From assembly GCF_019794555.1 (NCBI RefSeq), contig NZ_JAIMEP010000002.1, positions 1 to 64,000 on the forward strand: a stretch of 64,000 nucleotides of DNA. The letters are read 5' to 3'. This DNA is from Streptococcus suis (GTDB lineage: Bacteria; Bacillota; Bacilli; Lactobacillales; Streptococcaceae). The notes below the pieces were generated by a model that had not been told where the DNA came from, searched no databases, and saw only the letters and a list, made by a program, of their open reading frames with translations. This document shows, piece by piece, positions 28,310 to 37,601 of the stretch; within the stretch, counting starts at the first letter, position 1; every line of letters begins with the position of its first letter. The position numbers and the translations under genes are program-made.

Positions 28310-28573
28310 TTATTTACCTCCCGCTAGGAAAAACAGTCCTAGGAATTTAATCTTGCATGGTCTAATCGATTGTTCTGTCTTATGAAAAATAAACAAGTAT
28401 CATTTTCATGTATATCCGACGAATCGTTTTGAAAGTTGAGAAGAACAAAACTTACTGTAACTAACTTGAAATAAGGAATCGATTAATTTCCACAGCACCT
28501 TCCAGTCTATCAAAAAAAATCTAGCTTGTCATCTAGAATTATGTTACAATGTCTATCAAAGGAGACCCTATCT

Positions 28574-29431
28574 ATGTTGACTATTGCTACAATTACTGAC
28601 AAGGCTAGAAAAACATTACAAAATACTCCCAACATCTTTCAAATTGCACTTATTCCAGTGCTCATATCCGTCAGTGTCCAACTTTTCTCATCCACTCGTC
28701 AATCTATTCTTGAGGTATACTTGTCACAAGATGGATCCAATCTACATTTCAGTTACCTACTGTCTAGCATACTATTTCCTATCTTTTTTGGACTCTTAAT
28801 GAGCCTGTTATATCTATCTATAACGTGGACTCTTTTCAAAGGCATTAAACAGGGAGCGAATGAATACAGAGTGAGCAGTTCATTGGCCATTTTTCAACAT
28901 GAACAGTTTAAAAAGATTTTCTTTACTTTCATCTTAAAGCGCATTTTGTTATTTCTTTGGGGCCTTATTTTCTACATCGGACTAGTATGTTTTTTAGGCT
29001 CAATTATCTATTTATCGAGTTTTCTCCTTTCACAAGGGAGCGTTACCGAGGTTCAAATTCCCTATGACATTCTCAGTGTGACAGGTATGCTGTTTTTCAT
29101 CGGATTTTTGCTGATGATCATTGGATTGATTATTTATCTACCTCAAATCTACGCCTATTCGCAAGTTGAGACAGTTTTATTTGACCAATTAACCACGAAT
29201 GACTACCGCAATCCTCTTTCTACCATTAAACACAGTCGGAACCTAATGAAAGGATACAAAATGAAACGCTTTCTGTTAGATCTGCATTTCATCGGATGGT
29301 TCCTACTTTCTACTATCACCTTCGGTGTAGTTGGCATTTATGTATTGCCTTACTATCATGCTGCGCAAATCCACTTTTACACTGCACTATTAGAAGATCA
29401 GAAGCATTCATTTGTAAAAACATCAGCTTAG
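28574..29431 (+). CDS. DUF975-like integral membrane protein
   Basis: The 285-residue protein has about six hydrophobic segments, including ones near residues 20-40, 60-85, 120-150 and 175-205. It ends with the family-like LLSTITFGVVGIYVLPYYHAAQIHFYTAL. The pattern matches DUF975, membrane proteins of unknown function. ATG 28574 has AAAGGAGACCCTATCT in front; the frame's earlier starts have no SD. The 267-base gap before it holds little else recognisable beyond AT-rich sequence. Confidence 0.72.
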   Translation: MLTIATITDKARKTLQNTPNIFQIALIPVLISVSVQLFSSTRQSILEVYLSQDGSNLHFSYLLSSILFPIFFGLLMSLLYLSITWTLFKGIKQGANEYRVSSSLAIFQHEQFKKIFFTFILKRILLFLWGLIFYIGLVCFLGSIIYLSSFLLSQGSVTEVQIPYDILSVTGMLFFIGFLLMIIGLIIYLPQIYAYSQVETVLFDQLTTNDYRNPLSTIKHSRNLMKGYKMKRFLLDLHFIGWFLLSTITFGVVGIYVLPYYHAAQIHFYTALLEDQKHSFVKTSA

Positions 29432-29496
29432 AAGATGATTTCGGTCTAGTTTCTTACTAACTAGCTGATAGAATATATCATAGCTTTCAAAAAAAC

Positions 29497-29533
29497 ACCC
29501 TTATCCAATTGCTAAATATAATTGGATAAGGGT
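29497..29533. terminator. Strong bidirectional terminator
   Basis: ACCCTTATCCAATT/AATTGGATAAGGGT is a 14-bp perfect stem (29497-29510, 29520-29533) with T9 downstream on plus and a T-rich flank on minus. It ends the DUF975 gene and convergent glf. Confidence 0.9.
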
Positions 29534-29549
29534 ACTTTTTTTTTCATAT

Positions 29550-30659
29550 TTACTCTACTTCACTTCTCACACACTGCAAGGCAGCTCCGATAACTTGGTG
29601 CATATCGTAGTAACGATAATGACCAAGACGCCCACCAAATATAACATTCTCTTGTTGTTCTGCGAGGCGTTTATAAGCAGTATAGAGTTTGTTGTTACGA
29701 TCATTGTTGACTGGATAATATGGCTCATCGCCTCGTGTCCATGTCTTCGAATACTCACGTGTAATAATGGTTTTCGGTTGTGTACCAAATTCAAAATGTT
29801 TGTGTTCGATAATTCGAGTAAATGGCGTTTCACTATCTGTGTAGTTCACAACTGCATTCCCTTGATAGTTTTCCATATCCAAGACCTCTGTCTCAAATCG
29901 AAGGCTACGATATTCCAATTCACCAAGTTGGTAATCAAAGAACTCGTCAATCATTCCTGTAAAGACAATCTTCGGATAGGTCGCTAAATAGTCTTTTTTA
30001 TTGGCAAAGAAATCAACATTTGTCTCCACATCAATATTGTCATGATCCAACATTTTTTCAACAATCTGCGTGTAACCACCGATCGGAATACCTTGGTAGG
30101 TATCGTTAAAATAGTTATTGTCGTAAGTCAAACGCACGGGTAAACGACGGATGATAAAAGCAGGCAACTCCGTACATGGTTTTTCCCATTGTTTCTCGGT
30201 GTATGACTTGATCAATTTTTCATAGATGTCTGTACCTACAAGGGAAATAGCTTGCTCTTCCAAGTTTTCAGGTGTTTTTCCACCCAACACAGCACGTTGC
30301 TCTGCAATTTTAGCTTCTGCTTCTGCAGGAGTGACCACGCCCCAGAGCTTGTTAAAGGTATTCATGTTGAATGGGAGGTTGTAGATTTCACCCTTGTAGT
30401 TGGCGACTGGTGTATTTGTATAGCGGTTGAACTCCGCAAACTGATTCACATATTCCCAAATTTCCTTCTCAGAAGTGTGGAAAATATGGGCTCCATATTC
30501 ATGGACCTGAATGCCTTCTACCTCTTTTGTATAGATGTTTCCAGCAATGTGGTCTCGTTTTTCGATAACCTTGATTTTTTTACCCTTTTTAGCTGCCTCA
30601 TGAGCAAAGACTGCACCGAACAGACCTGCACCAACAACTAGATAATCATAATTGTTCAT
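29550..30659 (-). CDS. glf: UDP-galactopyranose mutase
   Basis: This flavoenzyme converts UDP-galactopyranose to UDP-galactofuranose for surface polysaccharide. The 369-residue product has the N-terminal FAD-binding motif VVGAGLFGAVFAHEAAKKGK, the HEYGAHIFHTSEKE substrate loop, and YKRLAEQQENVIFGGRLGHYRYYDMHQVI near the end. ATG 30659 lies 6 nt after the yaaA stop. The only SD (AAAGG) is 13 nt away inside yaaA, so translation may be coupled. It stands alone here, away from any capsule locus. Confidence 0.95.
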   Translation of the reverse strand: MNNYDYLVVGAGLFGAVFAHEAAKKGKKIKVIEKRDHIAGNIYTKEVEGIQVHEYGAHIFHTSEKEIWEYVNQFAEFNRYTNTPVANYKGEIYNLPFNMNTFNKLWGVVTPAEAEAKIAEQRAVLGGKTPENLEEQAISLVGTDIYEKLIKSYTEKQWEKPCTELPAFIIRRLPVRLTYDNNYFNDTYQGIPIGGYTQIVEKMLDHDNIDVETNVDFFANKKDYLATYPKIVFTGMIDEFFDYQLGELEYRSLRFETEVLDMENYQGNAVVNYTDSETPFTRIIEHKHFEFGTQPKTIITREYSKTWTRGDEPYYPVNNDRNNKLYTAYKRLAEQQENVIFGGRLGHYRYYDMHQVIGAALQCVRSEVE

Positions 30660-30667
30660 TAATTTGA

Positions 30668-31396
30668 TCAAACCTTTCTTACAAAACAAAGTTGTTTATC
30701 AGTGGAAGCCATAACATCAAACTGAAATCCGTCGACCCTTGCTTCCTTTAATTGTTCCAAGGTCACACAATTTGTCTCTGCCATCCATGACAAAAATCTG
30801 CCTCTCCCCTTTTTGGATATTGTGGAATGTATTTTCCTCTTGCCATTCTTTTCTTCCACAAACAGTACCCTTATCATTCTCTTTTGAATTTCCGGAGAAA
30901 AAACTTGTTCAAATTCCGAAGATGCCAAAGAAATAATGACTTCTTCGTTTTCCAGACAAGCATCATAAAAGGGACGCCAAAATTGCTTCAATGATTTTCC
31001 CATCACTTTTAAACTCCCTTGAAAATCCAAACGATGAGGTGCAATGAGGGAGAATGGAGATATCAATCCATAAAAACCAGTTGCAATATAAACATGATCT
31101 TTCATGTAAGACAGTTCCTGGTCAGAAAGGTCAGTTCGGTGCATATAACGATACATCAATCCATCATACAAGAGCCAAGCAGGATATGTTTTTGCTTGAC
31201 CATGCTCTATCCTTGTCCAACGATCTTTCTCCAGCTCCGCTCTTTCCAGTGGCAATTTATAAAAATCTGCTAACTGCTGAGAATCTTTACTTGCAAGCTC
31301 AGATAAAACTTGCAAACTTTCTGGAGATAAATCCTGAAAAGCTTGTGGATCCATATTTGTATTTAATTCTTTAGCATTTGGTAAAATAATCTTCAT
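30668..31396 (-). CDS. yaaA: Peroxide stress protein YaaA
   Basis: The 242-residue YaaA/DUF328 protein lowers free iron and DNA damage under peroxide stress in E. coli. It starts MKIILPNAKELN and shows the family patterns YDGLMYRYMH, GFYGLISPFSLIAPHRLDF and ASSEFEQVF. ATG 31396 is 7 nt downstream of an extended -10 (TGTTATAAT), so the mRNA may be leaderless. GAAAGG in the gap is only 1 nt from the ATG. The frame is open far upstream, but that part overlaps the promoter. Confidence 0.88.
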   Translation of the reverse strand: MKIILPNAKELNTNMDPQAFQDLSPESLQVLSELASKDSQQLADFYKLPLERAELEKDRWTRIEHGQAKTYPAWLLYDGLMYRYMHRTDLSDQELSYMKDHVYIATGFYGLISPFSLIAPHRLDFQGSLKVMGKSLKQFWRPFYDACLENEEVIISLASSEFEQVFSPEIQKRMIRVLFVEEKNGKRKIHSTISKKGRGRFLSWMAETNCVTLEQLKEARVDGFQFDVMASTDKQLCFVRKV

Positions 31397-31403
31397 GCCT
31401 TTC

Positions 31404-31412
31404 ATTATAACA
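31404..31412 (-). promoter_or_regulatory. Extended -10 7 nt before the yaaA start (leaderless candidate)
   Basis: TGTTATAAT-N7-ATG on the minus strand. A normal transcription start would fall on or beside the ATG. Confidence 0.55.
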
Positions 31413-31450
31413 CAGGCCTCGCTTCTCTGCCTACTCTGCACAGTTTGTTC

Positions 31451-31479
31451 TTGTCTTACTTGAAACAATGCTATATACT
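31451..31479 (+). promoter_or_regulatory. Promoter of the MocR-type regulator
   Basis: TTGTCT (31451-31456), 17 nt, TATACT (31474-31479), about 30 nt before the ATG at 31512. Confidence 0.6.
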
Positions 31480-31511
31480 AATAGTAAATCATCTGTAAGG
31501 GGACAGTTGAC

Positions 31512-32774
31512 ATGACAAAATACCAGCAAATTATCTCAGATATTAACCAAGCTATTGAAAACCATACTTATAAACGTGGGCAAAAACTCCCATCAGTACG
31601 GCAACTTAGTCAAACTTACCAGTGCAGCAAAGACACTGTACAAAAGGCCTTGGTCGAACTCAAATACCAAAAGAAAATCTATTCTGTCGAAAAAAGTGGA
31701 TACTACATCCTGGAAGACCAACATTTCAAGGAAGATATGGTCGATTTAAATCCAGCCGATTTTCAGGAATTACCATACGAAGATTTCCGCATTTGTCTTC
31801 ATGAAAGCCTCATTGGAAGAGAAAACTATCTCTTTAACTACTACCACCAACAAGAAGGACTGGCAGAATTGATTTCCTCTGTCCAGAGCCTTCTAATGGA
31901 TTACCATGTCTATACAAAAAAAGACCAGTTGGTCATTACCGCTGGTAGCCAACAGGCTTTGTATATTCTAACGCAAATGACATTGACCAATGACAAATCT
32001 GATATATTAATTGAAAAGCCTACCTATTCACGGATGGTCGAACTCGTTCAACACCAAGGGATTCCTTATCAAACCATTGAACGCAACCTTGATGGCATTG
32101 ACCTCGAAGAATTAGAATCCATTTTCAAAAAAGGAAATATCAAATTTTTCTATACTATTCCTCGCTTGCATAACCCTCTCGGTTCAACCTATGACCTGGC
32201 CACTAAAACAGCCATTGTAAAACTTGCTAACCAATACAACGTCTACATCATTGAAGATGATTATTTAGCAGATTTTGACTCCAGCCACAGTCTTCCATTG
32301 CATTACCTTGATACAGACAATCGTGTCATCTATATCAAATCCTTCACCCCCACACTCTTTCCTGCACTACGAATTGGTGCAATTAGCCTTCCCAACCAAT
32401 TACGCGATGCCTTTATACAACACAAAAGCTTGATTGACTACGATACCAACCTCATCATGCAAAAGGCACTTTCACTGTATATTGATAATGGTATGTTTAC
32501 ACGAAATACACAGCACCTTCATCAAATACATCACGTACAGTGGAATAAAACGAAAGAATGCCTCAATCAACATTCTCTAACCGTTCCATATCGTATTTCA
32601 AAAGGAAGTGTAACCTTTCAACTTGAAAAAGGGACCGTAACGCCTGCCATTCAACAGCAAATCAGAATGAGTCAATTTTTTGAAGGCGAAAAGCATGATT
32701 TCCTCCAATTGCACTATGGGGAGGATCTCCCAGAGAGGCTGGACATGCTTCAGCAACGATTGCAATCCAAATAA
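31512..32774 (+). CDS. MocR-type GntR regulator with aminotransferase-like domain, PLP lysine missing
   Basis: The 420-residue protein has an N-terminal winged helix (residues 1-75; RGQKLPSVRQLSQTYQCSKDTVQ) fused to a fold-type I aminotransferase-like domain. Cofactor residues are seen in RLHNPLGSTYD and IIEDDYLADF. At the place of the PLP-binding lysine (usually S-F-S-K-T-L-x-P) it reads SFTPTLFPALRIG, so the lysine is replaced by proline. It therefore probably senses a ligand without a Schiff base, or has lost PLP. ATG 31512 follows AAGGGGACAGTTGAC. Divergent from yaaA. Target genes unknown. Confidence 0.85.
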   Translation: MTKYQQIISDINQAIENHTYKRGQKLPSVRQLSQTYQCSKDTVQKALVELKYQKKIYSVEKSGYYILEDQHFKEDMVDLNPADFQELPYEDFRICLHESLIGRENYLFNYYHQQEGLAELISSVQSLLMDYHVYTKKDQLVITAGSQQALYILTQMTLTNDKSDILIEKPTYSRMVELVQHQGIPYQTIERNLDGIDLEELESIFKKGNIKFFYTIPRLHNPLGSTYDLATKTAIVKLANQYNVYIIEDDYLADFDSSHSLPLHYLDTDNRVIYIKSFTPTLFPALRIGAISLPNQLRDAFIQHKSLIDYDTNLIMQKALSLYIDNGMFTRNTQHLHQIHHVQWNKTKECLNQHSLTVPYRISKGSVTFQLEKGTVTPAIQQQIRMSQFFEGEKHDFLQLHYGEDLPERLDMLQQRLQSK

Positions 32775-32784
32775 ATCGAATAAA

Positions 32785-32828
32785 CAAATCCCCCTCAGCT
32801 TCATCATTAGTGCCGAAGGGGAATTTAT
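32785..32828. terminator. Terminator between the MocR gene and degV
   Basis: AAATCCCC (32786-32793) and GGGGAATTT (about 32818-32826) form the stem with a T/A-rich flank on both sides; convergent genes. Confidence 0.6.
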
Positions 32829-32856
32829 TTATATCATATTAATTATTTGCTTCTGT

Positions 32857-33716
32857 CTATTGGACGGATGCCTCAATTTCATAGCCCATCAGCAATCCTC
32901 CGTCTTCTGCATAAAAACTGCACAATCCAGACGTTGCAACCTCATCAATGATGGCAGCAGGAAAACTATGTCGAACCAACTCTGAAAATTCTTGGAAAAA
33001 CTTCACATTGTTACGGTGTGCCATTACAATGCGCCCTCCTTGATACCCTGCTTTCTTCATTTCTTCGAAAGCCGCTTTGACAGATTTTTTATGACCTCGC
33101 GCTTTTTGAAGCAACTCAAGCTTGCCCTCAGCACTCGCTTCACCAACCATTCGAATATTTAGCAGTCCAACAACTGTTCCAACCAGTTTGCTCAGACGAC
33201 CATTCTTAACAAGATTATCCACTTTAGCCAATACGAAGAGAAGCTTACTATGGTTTTGGTAATGGGTGATAGCCTCTACTACTTGTGGGAAATCCAAACC
33301 TGTTCCAATCAACCGGTTGATTTCATCCACCAAAAGTCCATTTCTCCACCGGCTGACAAGCTATCAATCAGGTGAATTTGAACTTCTGGATGCTCCTCCA
33401 AATACATATCTCTTGCTATCCGAGCTGCATTAAAGCTTCCTGACAATCCACCAGTAATTGTCAAGACAATAATATGATCAGCTCCTTCAAAAGCGGACTG
33501 ATATGCCTGAGGACTCGGACATGCTGAACCTGCTGCAGCCTTAGAAGTTTCCATCACATGCATCATATGGTCAATATCCAAGCCTGCATCGTCAACGAAT
33601 GCTTCATCTCCCACCTGAATAGTAAGTGGCACGCTAATAAATTCGGTATTTGGCGCCAGATTTGCTAATTGACGGTAATCACAGCCAGAATCTGCGACAA
33701 TTTTCCATTTTGACAT
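32857..33716 (-). pseudogene. DegV family protein, frameshifted
   Basis: DegV proteins bind fatty acids and deliver them to the FakA kinase. The N-terminal part (33716 down to about 33330) has MSKWKIVADSGCDY and VLTITGGLSGSFNAA. It then reads GGEMDFWWMKSTG and stops at 33309. The C-terminal half continues in another frame (LVDEINRLIGTGLD... to the stop at 32857). One base missing near the A4 run at 33332-33335 (minus-strand TTTT) explains this. It is either a real mutation or a sequencing error. Restored, the protein would be about 286 residues, the normal length. Confidence 0.88.
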
Positions 33717-33747
33717 AGGATTCTCATTTCTAGTTTTACTTTTTTAT

Positions 33748-33776
33748 TTGACAATAAATCTCTATTTACTTACAAT
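33748..33776 (+). promoter_or_regulatory. Promoter of the TetR-type regulator
   Basis: TTGACA (33748-33753), exactly 17 nt, TACAAT (33771-33776). Confidence 0.75.
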
Positions 33777-33797
33777 TATATCATTCAACAATCCCAG

Positions 33798-33817
33798 CTG
33801 AAAGCATTTACTTTCAG
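33798..33817. promoter_or_regulatory. Candidate operator (CTGAAAG-N6-CTTTCAG)
   Basis: A 7-bp perfect inverted repeat with 6-nt spacer, about 20 nt downstream of the -10 and 27 nt before the TetR start. Position and symmetry suit an autoregulatory TetR operator; untested. Confidence 0.5.
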
Positions 33818-33843
33818 ACGTCACACAAGTGGAAAGGATGAAT

Positions 33844-34248
33844 ATGACCGAGCGTAAGATTTCACCCAAATCATTAAAAAATCTCTATCAATCTAATAAA
33901 GAAGCCAATCAGCTAACCAAGGAATCTATCGAAACCGCTCTGCTATTTCTCCTAGAGAAAAAAGAACTTAAGCAAATTTCGGTTTCCGAGTTAGTACGAA
34001 AAGCAGGGGTTTCTCGAAATGCATTCTATCGGAACTACAAATCAAAAGAAGAGATTCTAGAAGCCTATTACGAACGGACTTCCAGCAACCTTAAAAAGAA
34101 ATGGCATGATTTGCAGGACAAGGTTCAAAAGGACGGCGTCAAGCAAAGCTTTGCAGATTTTGTCCAGGAACAAAAACGTAAGGCAGAGCAAAGCAAAACT
34201 ATGTCCAATGTCAGCCAATGGATCAAGGAAAAAACAAAACGGGATTAA
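33844..34248 (+). CDS. Short TetR/AcrR-family regulator
   Basis: The 134-residue protein has the TetR HTH near residues 40-70 (KQISVSELVRKAGVSRNAFYRNYKSKEEILEAYY). The C-terminal ligand domain is far shorter than the usual 180-200 residues and rich in Lys/Gln, ending at a normal stop. It may be a truncated or minimal member. ATG 33844 is 6 nt after AAAGGA; ATG 33838 and GTG 33829 are alternatives. It is divergent from degV, separated by its own promoter and candidate operator. Confidence 0.8.
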   Translation: MTERKISPKSLKNLYQSNKEANQLTKESIETALLFLLEKKELKQISVSELVRKAGVSRNAFYRNYKSKEEILEAYYERTSSNLKKKWHDLQDKVQKDGVKQSFADFVQEQKRKAEQSKTMSNVSQWIKEKTKRD

Positions 34249-34263
34249 AAGTCCCGTTTTTTG
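34235..34263. terminator. Bidirectional terminator between tetR and proC
   Basis: AAAACGGGA/TCCCGTTTT stem with a 7-nt loop and T6 on plus, overlapping the end of the tetR gene. Confidence 0.8.
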
Positions 34264-34274
34264 TTGTTTTCTCT

Positions 34275-35060
34275 CTATTTTTTGCCTAATTTTCTAGTCT
34301 TTTTGAGGGCGGCGGCGACTGCCTTAATAACGGCGTAACGGAAGCCTTCTTTTTCAAGAGCCACTACGCCTGCAATAGTCGATCCACCTGGCGAGGTCAC
34401 TTCTTGCCTCAACTGGGCTGGATGCTTGTCGCTGGATAATACCATTTGAGCAGTTCCAGCCAAGGTTTGTGCAGCCAAAATTTTCGCATCCTCCGCTGTA
34501 AGACCATTCTGCACACCAGCATCTGTCAGGGCCTCAATCATCTGATAGACGAAGGCAGGTCCACAGCCCGCGATAGCCGTCGCAGCATCTATCAACTTCT
34601 CTGGCACTTGCTGTACCTTGCCAGATTTTTCTAAAATTTGTTCCAATAGCGGAGCGAGTTCTTGATTGACCACGCTATAGGTTGTCATACCTTGGCCGAT
34701 AGCGACAGGTGTATTGGGCATGATACGAATGAGTTTATCTGCAGACACAAATTCTTCCAGGCTGTCAAGGGTCACTCCTGCTGCCATGGAAATCCAGATA
34801 GCTGATGGATTCTGGCTAATCTGGTCCTGCAAGCCTGACAAGACTGTCTGAATCAGGTGAGGCTTAACCCCAAGGAAAATCACCTCGGCCTGCTCTGCTA
34901 TTTCCCCATTAGAAAAAAGCTGACCTCCCACCTTCTCTTGAAGAGCATGGGCTTTTACTGGGTTGTGGTTGCTGAGGAGGAGCTGAGTGTCTGCCTGCTG
35001 GCTGACCGCTTGAGCTAGAGCCGCTCCCATATTGCCCAGTCCAATAAATCCAATCTTCAT
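34275..35060 (-). CDS. proC: Pyrroline-5-carboxylate reductase
   Basis: The last step of proline synthesis: it reduces pyrroline-5-carboxylate with NAD(P)H. The 261-residue protein has the N-terminal Rossmann motif GFIGLGNMGAAL, IRIMPNTPVAIGQGM and the C-terminal EVTSPGGSTIAGVVALE signature. It is the third gene of proBAC, 9 bases after proA. Confidence 0.97.
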   Translation of the reverse strand: MKIGFIGLGNMGAALAQAVSQQADTQLLLSNHNPVKAHALQEKVGGQLFSNGEIAEQAEVIFLGVKPHLIQTVLSGLQDQISQNPSAIWISMAAGVTLDSLEEFVSADKLIRIMPNTPVAIGQGMTTYSVVNQELAPLLEQILEKSGKVQQVPEKLIDAATAIAGCGPAFVYQMIEALTDAGVQNGLTAEDAKILAAQTLAGTAQMVLSSDKHPAQLRQEVTSPGGSTIAGVVALEKEGFRYAVIKAVAAALKKTRKLGKK

Positions 35061-35069
35061 CTTGTCCTC

Positions 35070-36308
35070 CTAACGAATATGGCCGTCGCCTGTGATGATG
35101 TACTTGTAAGTTGTCATTTCACGCAGTCCCATTGGACCACGAGCGTGCATCTTCTGGGTAGAAATGCCCAGCTCACAGCCCAGACCAAACTCGCCGCCGT
35201 CAGTAAAACGGGTCGAGGCATTGACATAGACTGCCGCTGAGTCCACGTAGAGTGTGAACAAGTCTGCCGTCTGGCTGTTTTCCGTCACAATGGCCTCGCT
35301 ATGTCCAGTCGAATGTTGGCCGATGTGTCTGATGGATTCTTCTACGCTTGATACGACTTTGACAGCCATGATATAGTCTAAAAATTCCGTGTCAAAATCT
35401 TGGTCGCCTGCTGGTGTGGATTGTTTTAGAATTGCCTGTGCCTGACTGTCAGCACGTAATTCCACCTGACCAGAAAGAGCTTCTTCCAAACGAGGCAAGA
35501 ATTGACTGGCAATTGATTCGTGGACCAGCAAGACTTCAACCGCATTGCAGACTGAGGGACGACTGGTTTTGGCATTGACCACAATCCGCAAGGCCTTGTC
35601 CAAGTCCACATCCTTGTCCACATAGACATGGCAGATACCTGTGCCTGTTTCTATAACTGGCACAGTCGCATTTTCTACTACGGCTTGAATAAGTCCTGCA
35701 CCGCCACGTGGCACCAAGAGGTCAATCTTGCCTTTGGCAGTCATCAACTCGGTCGCAGAGGCACGGCTGGTATCTTGGACTAACTCGATGACCTTAGGTG
35801 ATAGGCCAACTTCTTCCAAACCTGCCTTGAGGGCTGTGACAATAGCCTGGGCCGAATGAAAAGCTTCCTTGCCACCACGCAAGATGACCGCATTACCACT
35901 CTTGATTGCCAAGGCTGCGGCATCTGAGGTCACATTTGGACGGCTTTCGTAAATCATTCCCACCAATCCAAAGGGTATTGATTTCTTGCAAATGTTCAAG
36001 CCGTCTGCCCGAGTGGATTCTTCCAAGACTAATCCGACAGGATCTGGCAAGCCAATCAAGGACCGAATGCCATCTGCCATGGCTTCAATTCGTTCAGCAG
36101 TCAGGAGCAATCTGTCCTGCATGACTTGGCTAATCTTGCCTTGGGCATTTTTCATATCAATGGCATTGCCTGCTAAAATTGCCTCAGTCTGAGCAACCAA
36201 CTGGTCTGCCATTGCTGATAGGGCCTGATTTTTTTGTTCTGTTGTCGCTAGGTTGATTGAAGCCTTGTGGGCCAATAAACTATCTAATAATACCTGTGTT
36301 GTTGTCAT
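35070..36308 (-). CDS. proA: Glutamate-5-semialdehyde dehydrogenase (gamma-glutamyl phosphate reductase)
   Basis: The 412-residue aldehyde-dehydrogenase-fold enzyme reduces gamma-glutamyl phosphate. It shows [34 protein letters not shown], the catalytic cysteine in [15 protein letters not shown] and the late [28 protein letters not shown] 36308 lies behind GGAGGAGAAATAT. It is 64 bases after proB. Confidence 0.97.
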   Translation of the reverse strand: MTTTQVLLDSLLAHKASINLATTEQKNQALSAMADQLVAQTEAILAGNAIDMKNAQGKISQVMQDRLLLTAERIEAMADGIRSLIGLPDPVGLVLEESTRADGLNICKKSIPFGLVGMIYESRPNVTSDAAALAIKSGNAVILRGGKEAFHSAQAIVTALKAGLEEVGLSPKVIELVQDTSRASATELMTAKGKIDLLVPRGGAGLIQAVVENATVPVIETGTGICHVYVDKDVDLDKALRIVVNAKTSRPSVCNAVEVLLVHESIASQFLPRLEEALSGQVELRADSQAQAILKQSTPAGDQDFDTEFLDYIMAVKVVSSVEESIRHIGQHSTGHSEAIVTENSQTADLFTLYVDSAAVYVNASTRFTDGGEFGLGCELGISTQKMHARGPMGLREMTTYKYIITGDGHIR

Positions 36309-36372
36309 ATATTTCTCCTCCTTAGTCTTTCTGTTTGCTCATTCGTCAACATAAAAAAGATAAACTAAATTA

Positions 36373-37449
36373 CTATAAGCTCACCCAATCGTTGCGGTGA
36401 ATCAACACACCTTCTGCTCTGCCATTTTTTAACTTGTTCTGCAAGTCTTCGGACGATAGTTTGACCCGACCTTTGCCAATCAAACGATGTTCACTTTGGC
36501 TATATACTTCGACAACTTGCCCTACACCAAAATCACCTTCGATAGCTTTGACACCAGCTACTAACAAACTTCGACCTTGATGCAACATCGCTTCAACAGC
36601 ACCTGCATCCACTTCAACAGTCGCATCAGTCCGAGCATAGAAAGCCATCCACTGTTTTCGTTGATTCATGGCATGTTCATCTGCTAAGAACAAGGTTCCT
36701 CTATTAGCCTGACTAACAGCCTGAAGCAAAGCGGTATCTTCTTTAGAAGAACAAATAAATACTGGCACGCCTGACTTGGTTGCAATCTGAGCTGCTTGTA
36801 GTTTAGTAGTCATGCCTCCTGTCCCATTAGACGAACCAGCCCCTGCAGCCATGGCAAATAGGTCTTCCGTGATTTCTTTAATTTCAGGTAAATGCTCTGC
36901 TGTGGGATCACTATTTGGGTTTGCAGTATATAACCCGTCCACATCGGTCAATAAGACCAGAAGATCTGCCTTTAAGAGAGAGGCAACTTGAGCAGACAAG
37001 GTATCGTTATCCCCCACCTTAATCTCCTCAATGGCAATGGTGTCATTTTCATTAATAATGGGAATCGCACGTTGTTTAAGTAAGACTTGCAAGGCCCGAG
37101 AAGCATTCCGATATCGTCGCGCGTCAGCAAAATCATCTTGCGTTAATAGAATTTGCGCTGATACAATGCCATCTTTCATCAAATTTTGTGTATATTCTTC
37201 AATCAAAAGTCCTTGACCCACTGCCGCAGAAGCCTGTTTTTCTGCAATTTTCGTCGGTCGCTTATCAAAGCCCAATCGTCTAAATCCTGCAGCAATAGAA
37301 CCTGAGGTTACCAATACGATTTGATAGCCCTTTTGATGGAGTTGAGCCAATTGATTGGTAATGCGAGCTATTTTAATTCGATCCAGACTTCCATTGTCTT
37401 GTGTCAGGGAACTCGTTCCCACCTTAAATACTATTGTTTTTTCAGTCAT
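36373..37449 (-). CDS. proB: Glutamate 5-kinase
   Basis: The first and regulated step of proline synthesis. The 358-residue protein has the amino-acid kinase domain ([53 protein letters not shown]) and a C-terminal PUA domain (residues ~270-358). ATG 37449 follows GAGAGAAGCTACG, and an extended -10 TGGTATAAT lies at about 37485-37493. No T-box is seen here, so control is likely by feedback. Confidence 0.97.
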   Translation of the reverse strand: MTEKTIVFKVGTSSLTQDNGSLDRIKIARITNQLAQLHQKGYQIVLVTSGSIAAGFRRLGFDKRPTKIAEKQASAAVGQGLLIEEYTQNLMKDGIVSAQILLTQDDFADARRYRNASRALQVLLKQRAIPIINENDTIAIEEIKVGDNDTLSAQVASLLKADLLVLLTDVDGLYTANPNSDPTAEHLPEIKEITEDLFAMAAGAGSSNGTGGMTTKLQAAQIATKSGVPVFICSSKEDTALLQAVSQANRGTLFLADEHAMNQRKQWMAFYARTDATVEVDAGAVEAMLHQGRSLLVAGVKAIEGDFGVGQVVEVYSQSEHRLIGKGRVKLSSEDLQNKLKNGRAEGVLIHRNDWVSL

Positions 37450-37542
37450 CGTAGCTTCTCTCTCAAAGTAATATTTGAAAAATTATACCATAGAATTAAA
37501 TATTTTTCTATATTGATGGAAAAAAGAGCAAGCCATACGCAT

Positions 37543-37575
37543 GAAAAAAAAGAGGCTAGACTCATCACATCTAGC
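37543..37575 (-). terminator. Terminator of dinG
   Basis: GCTAGA/TCTAGC stem (37555-37560 with 37570-37575) followed on the minus strand by CTC and T8. Confidence 0.65.
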
Positions 37576-37601
37576 GATCTTATTGTTTGTCAATCCGCAA
37601 C

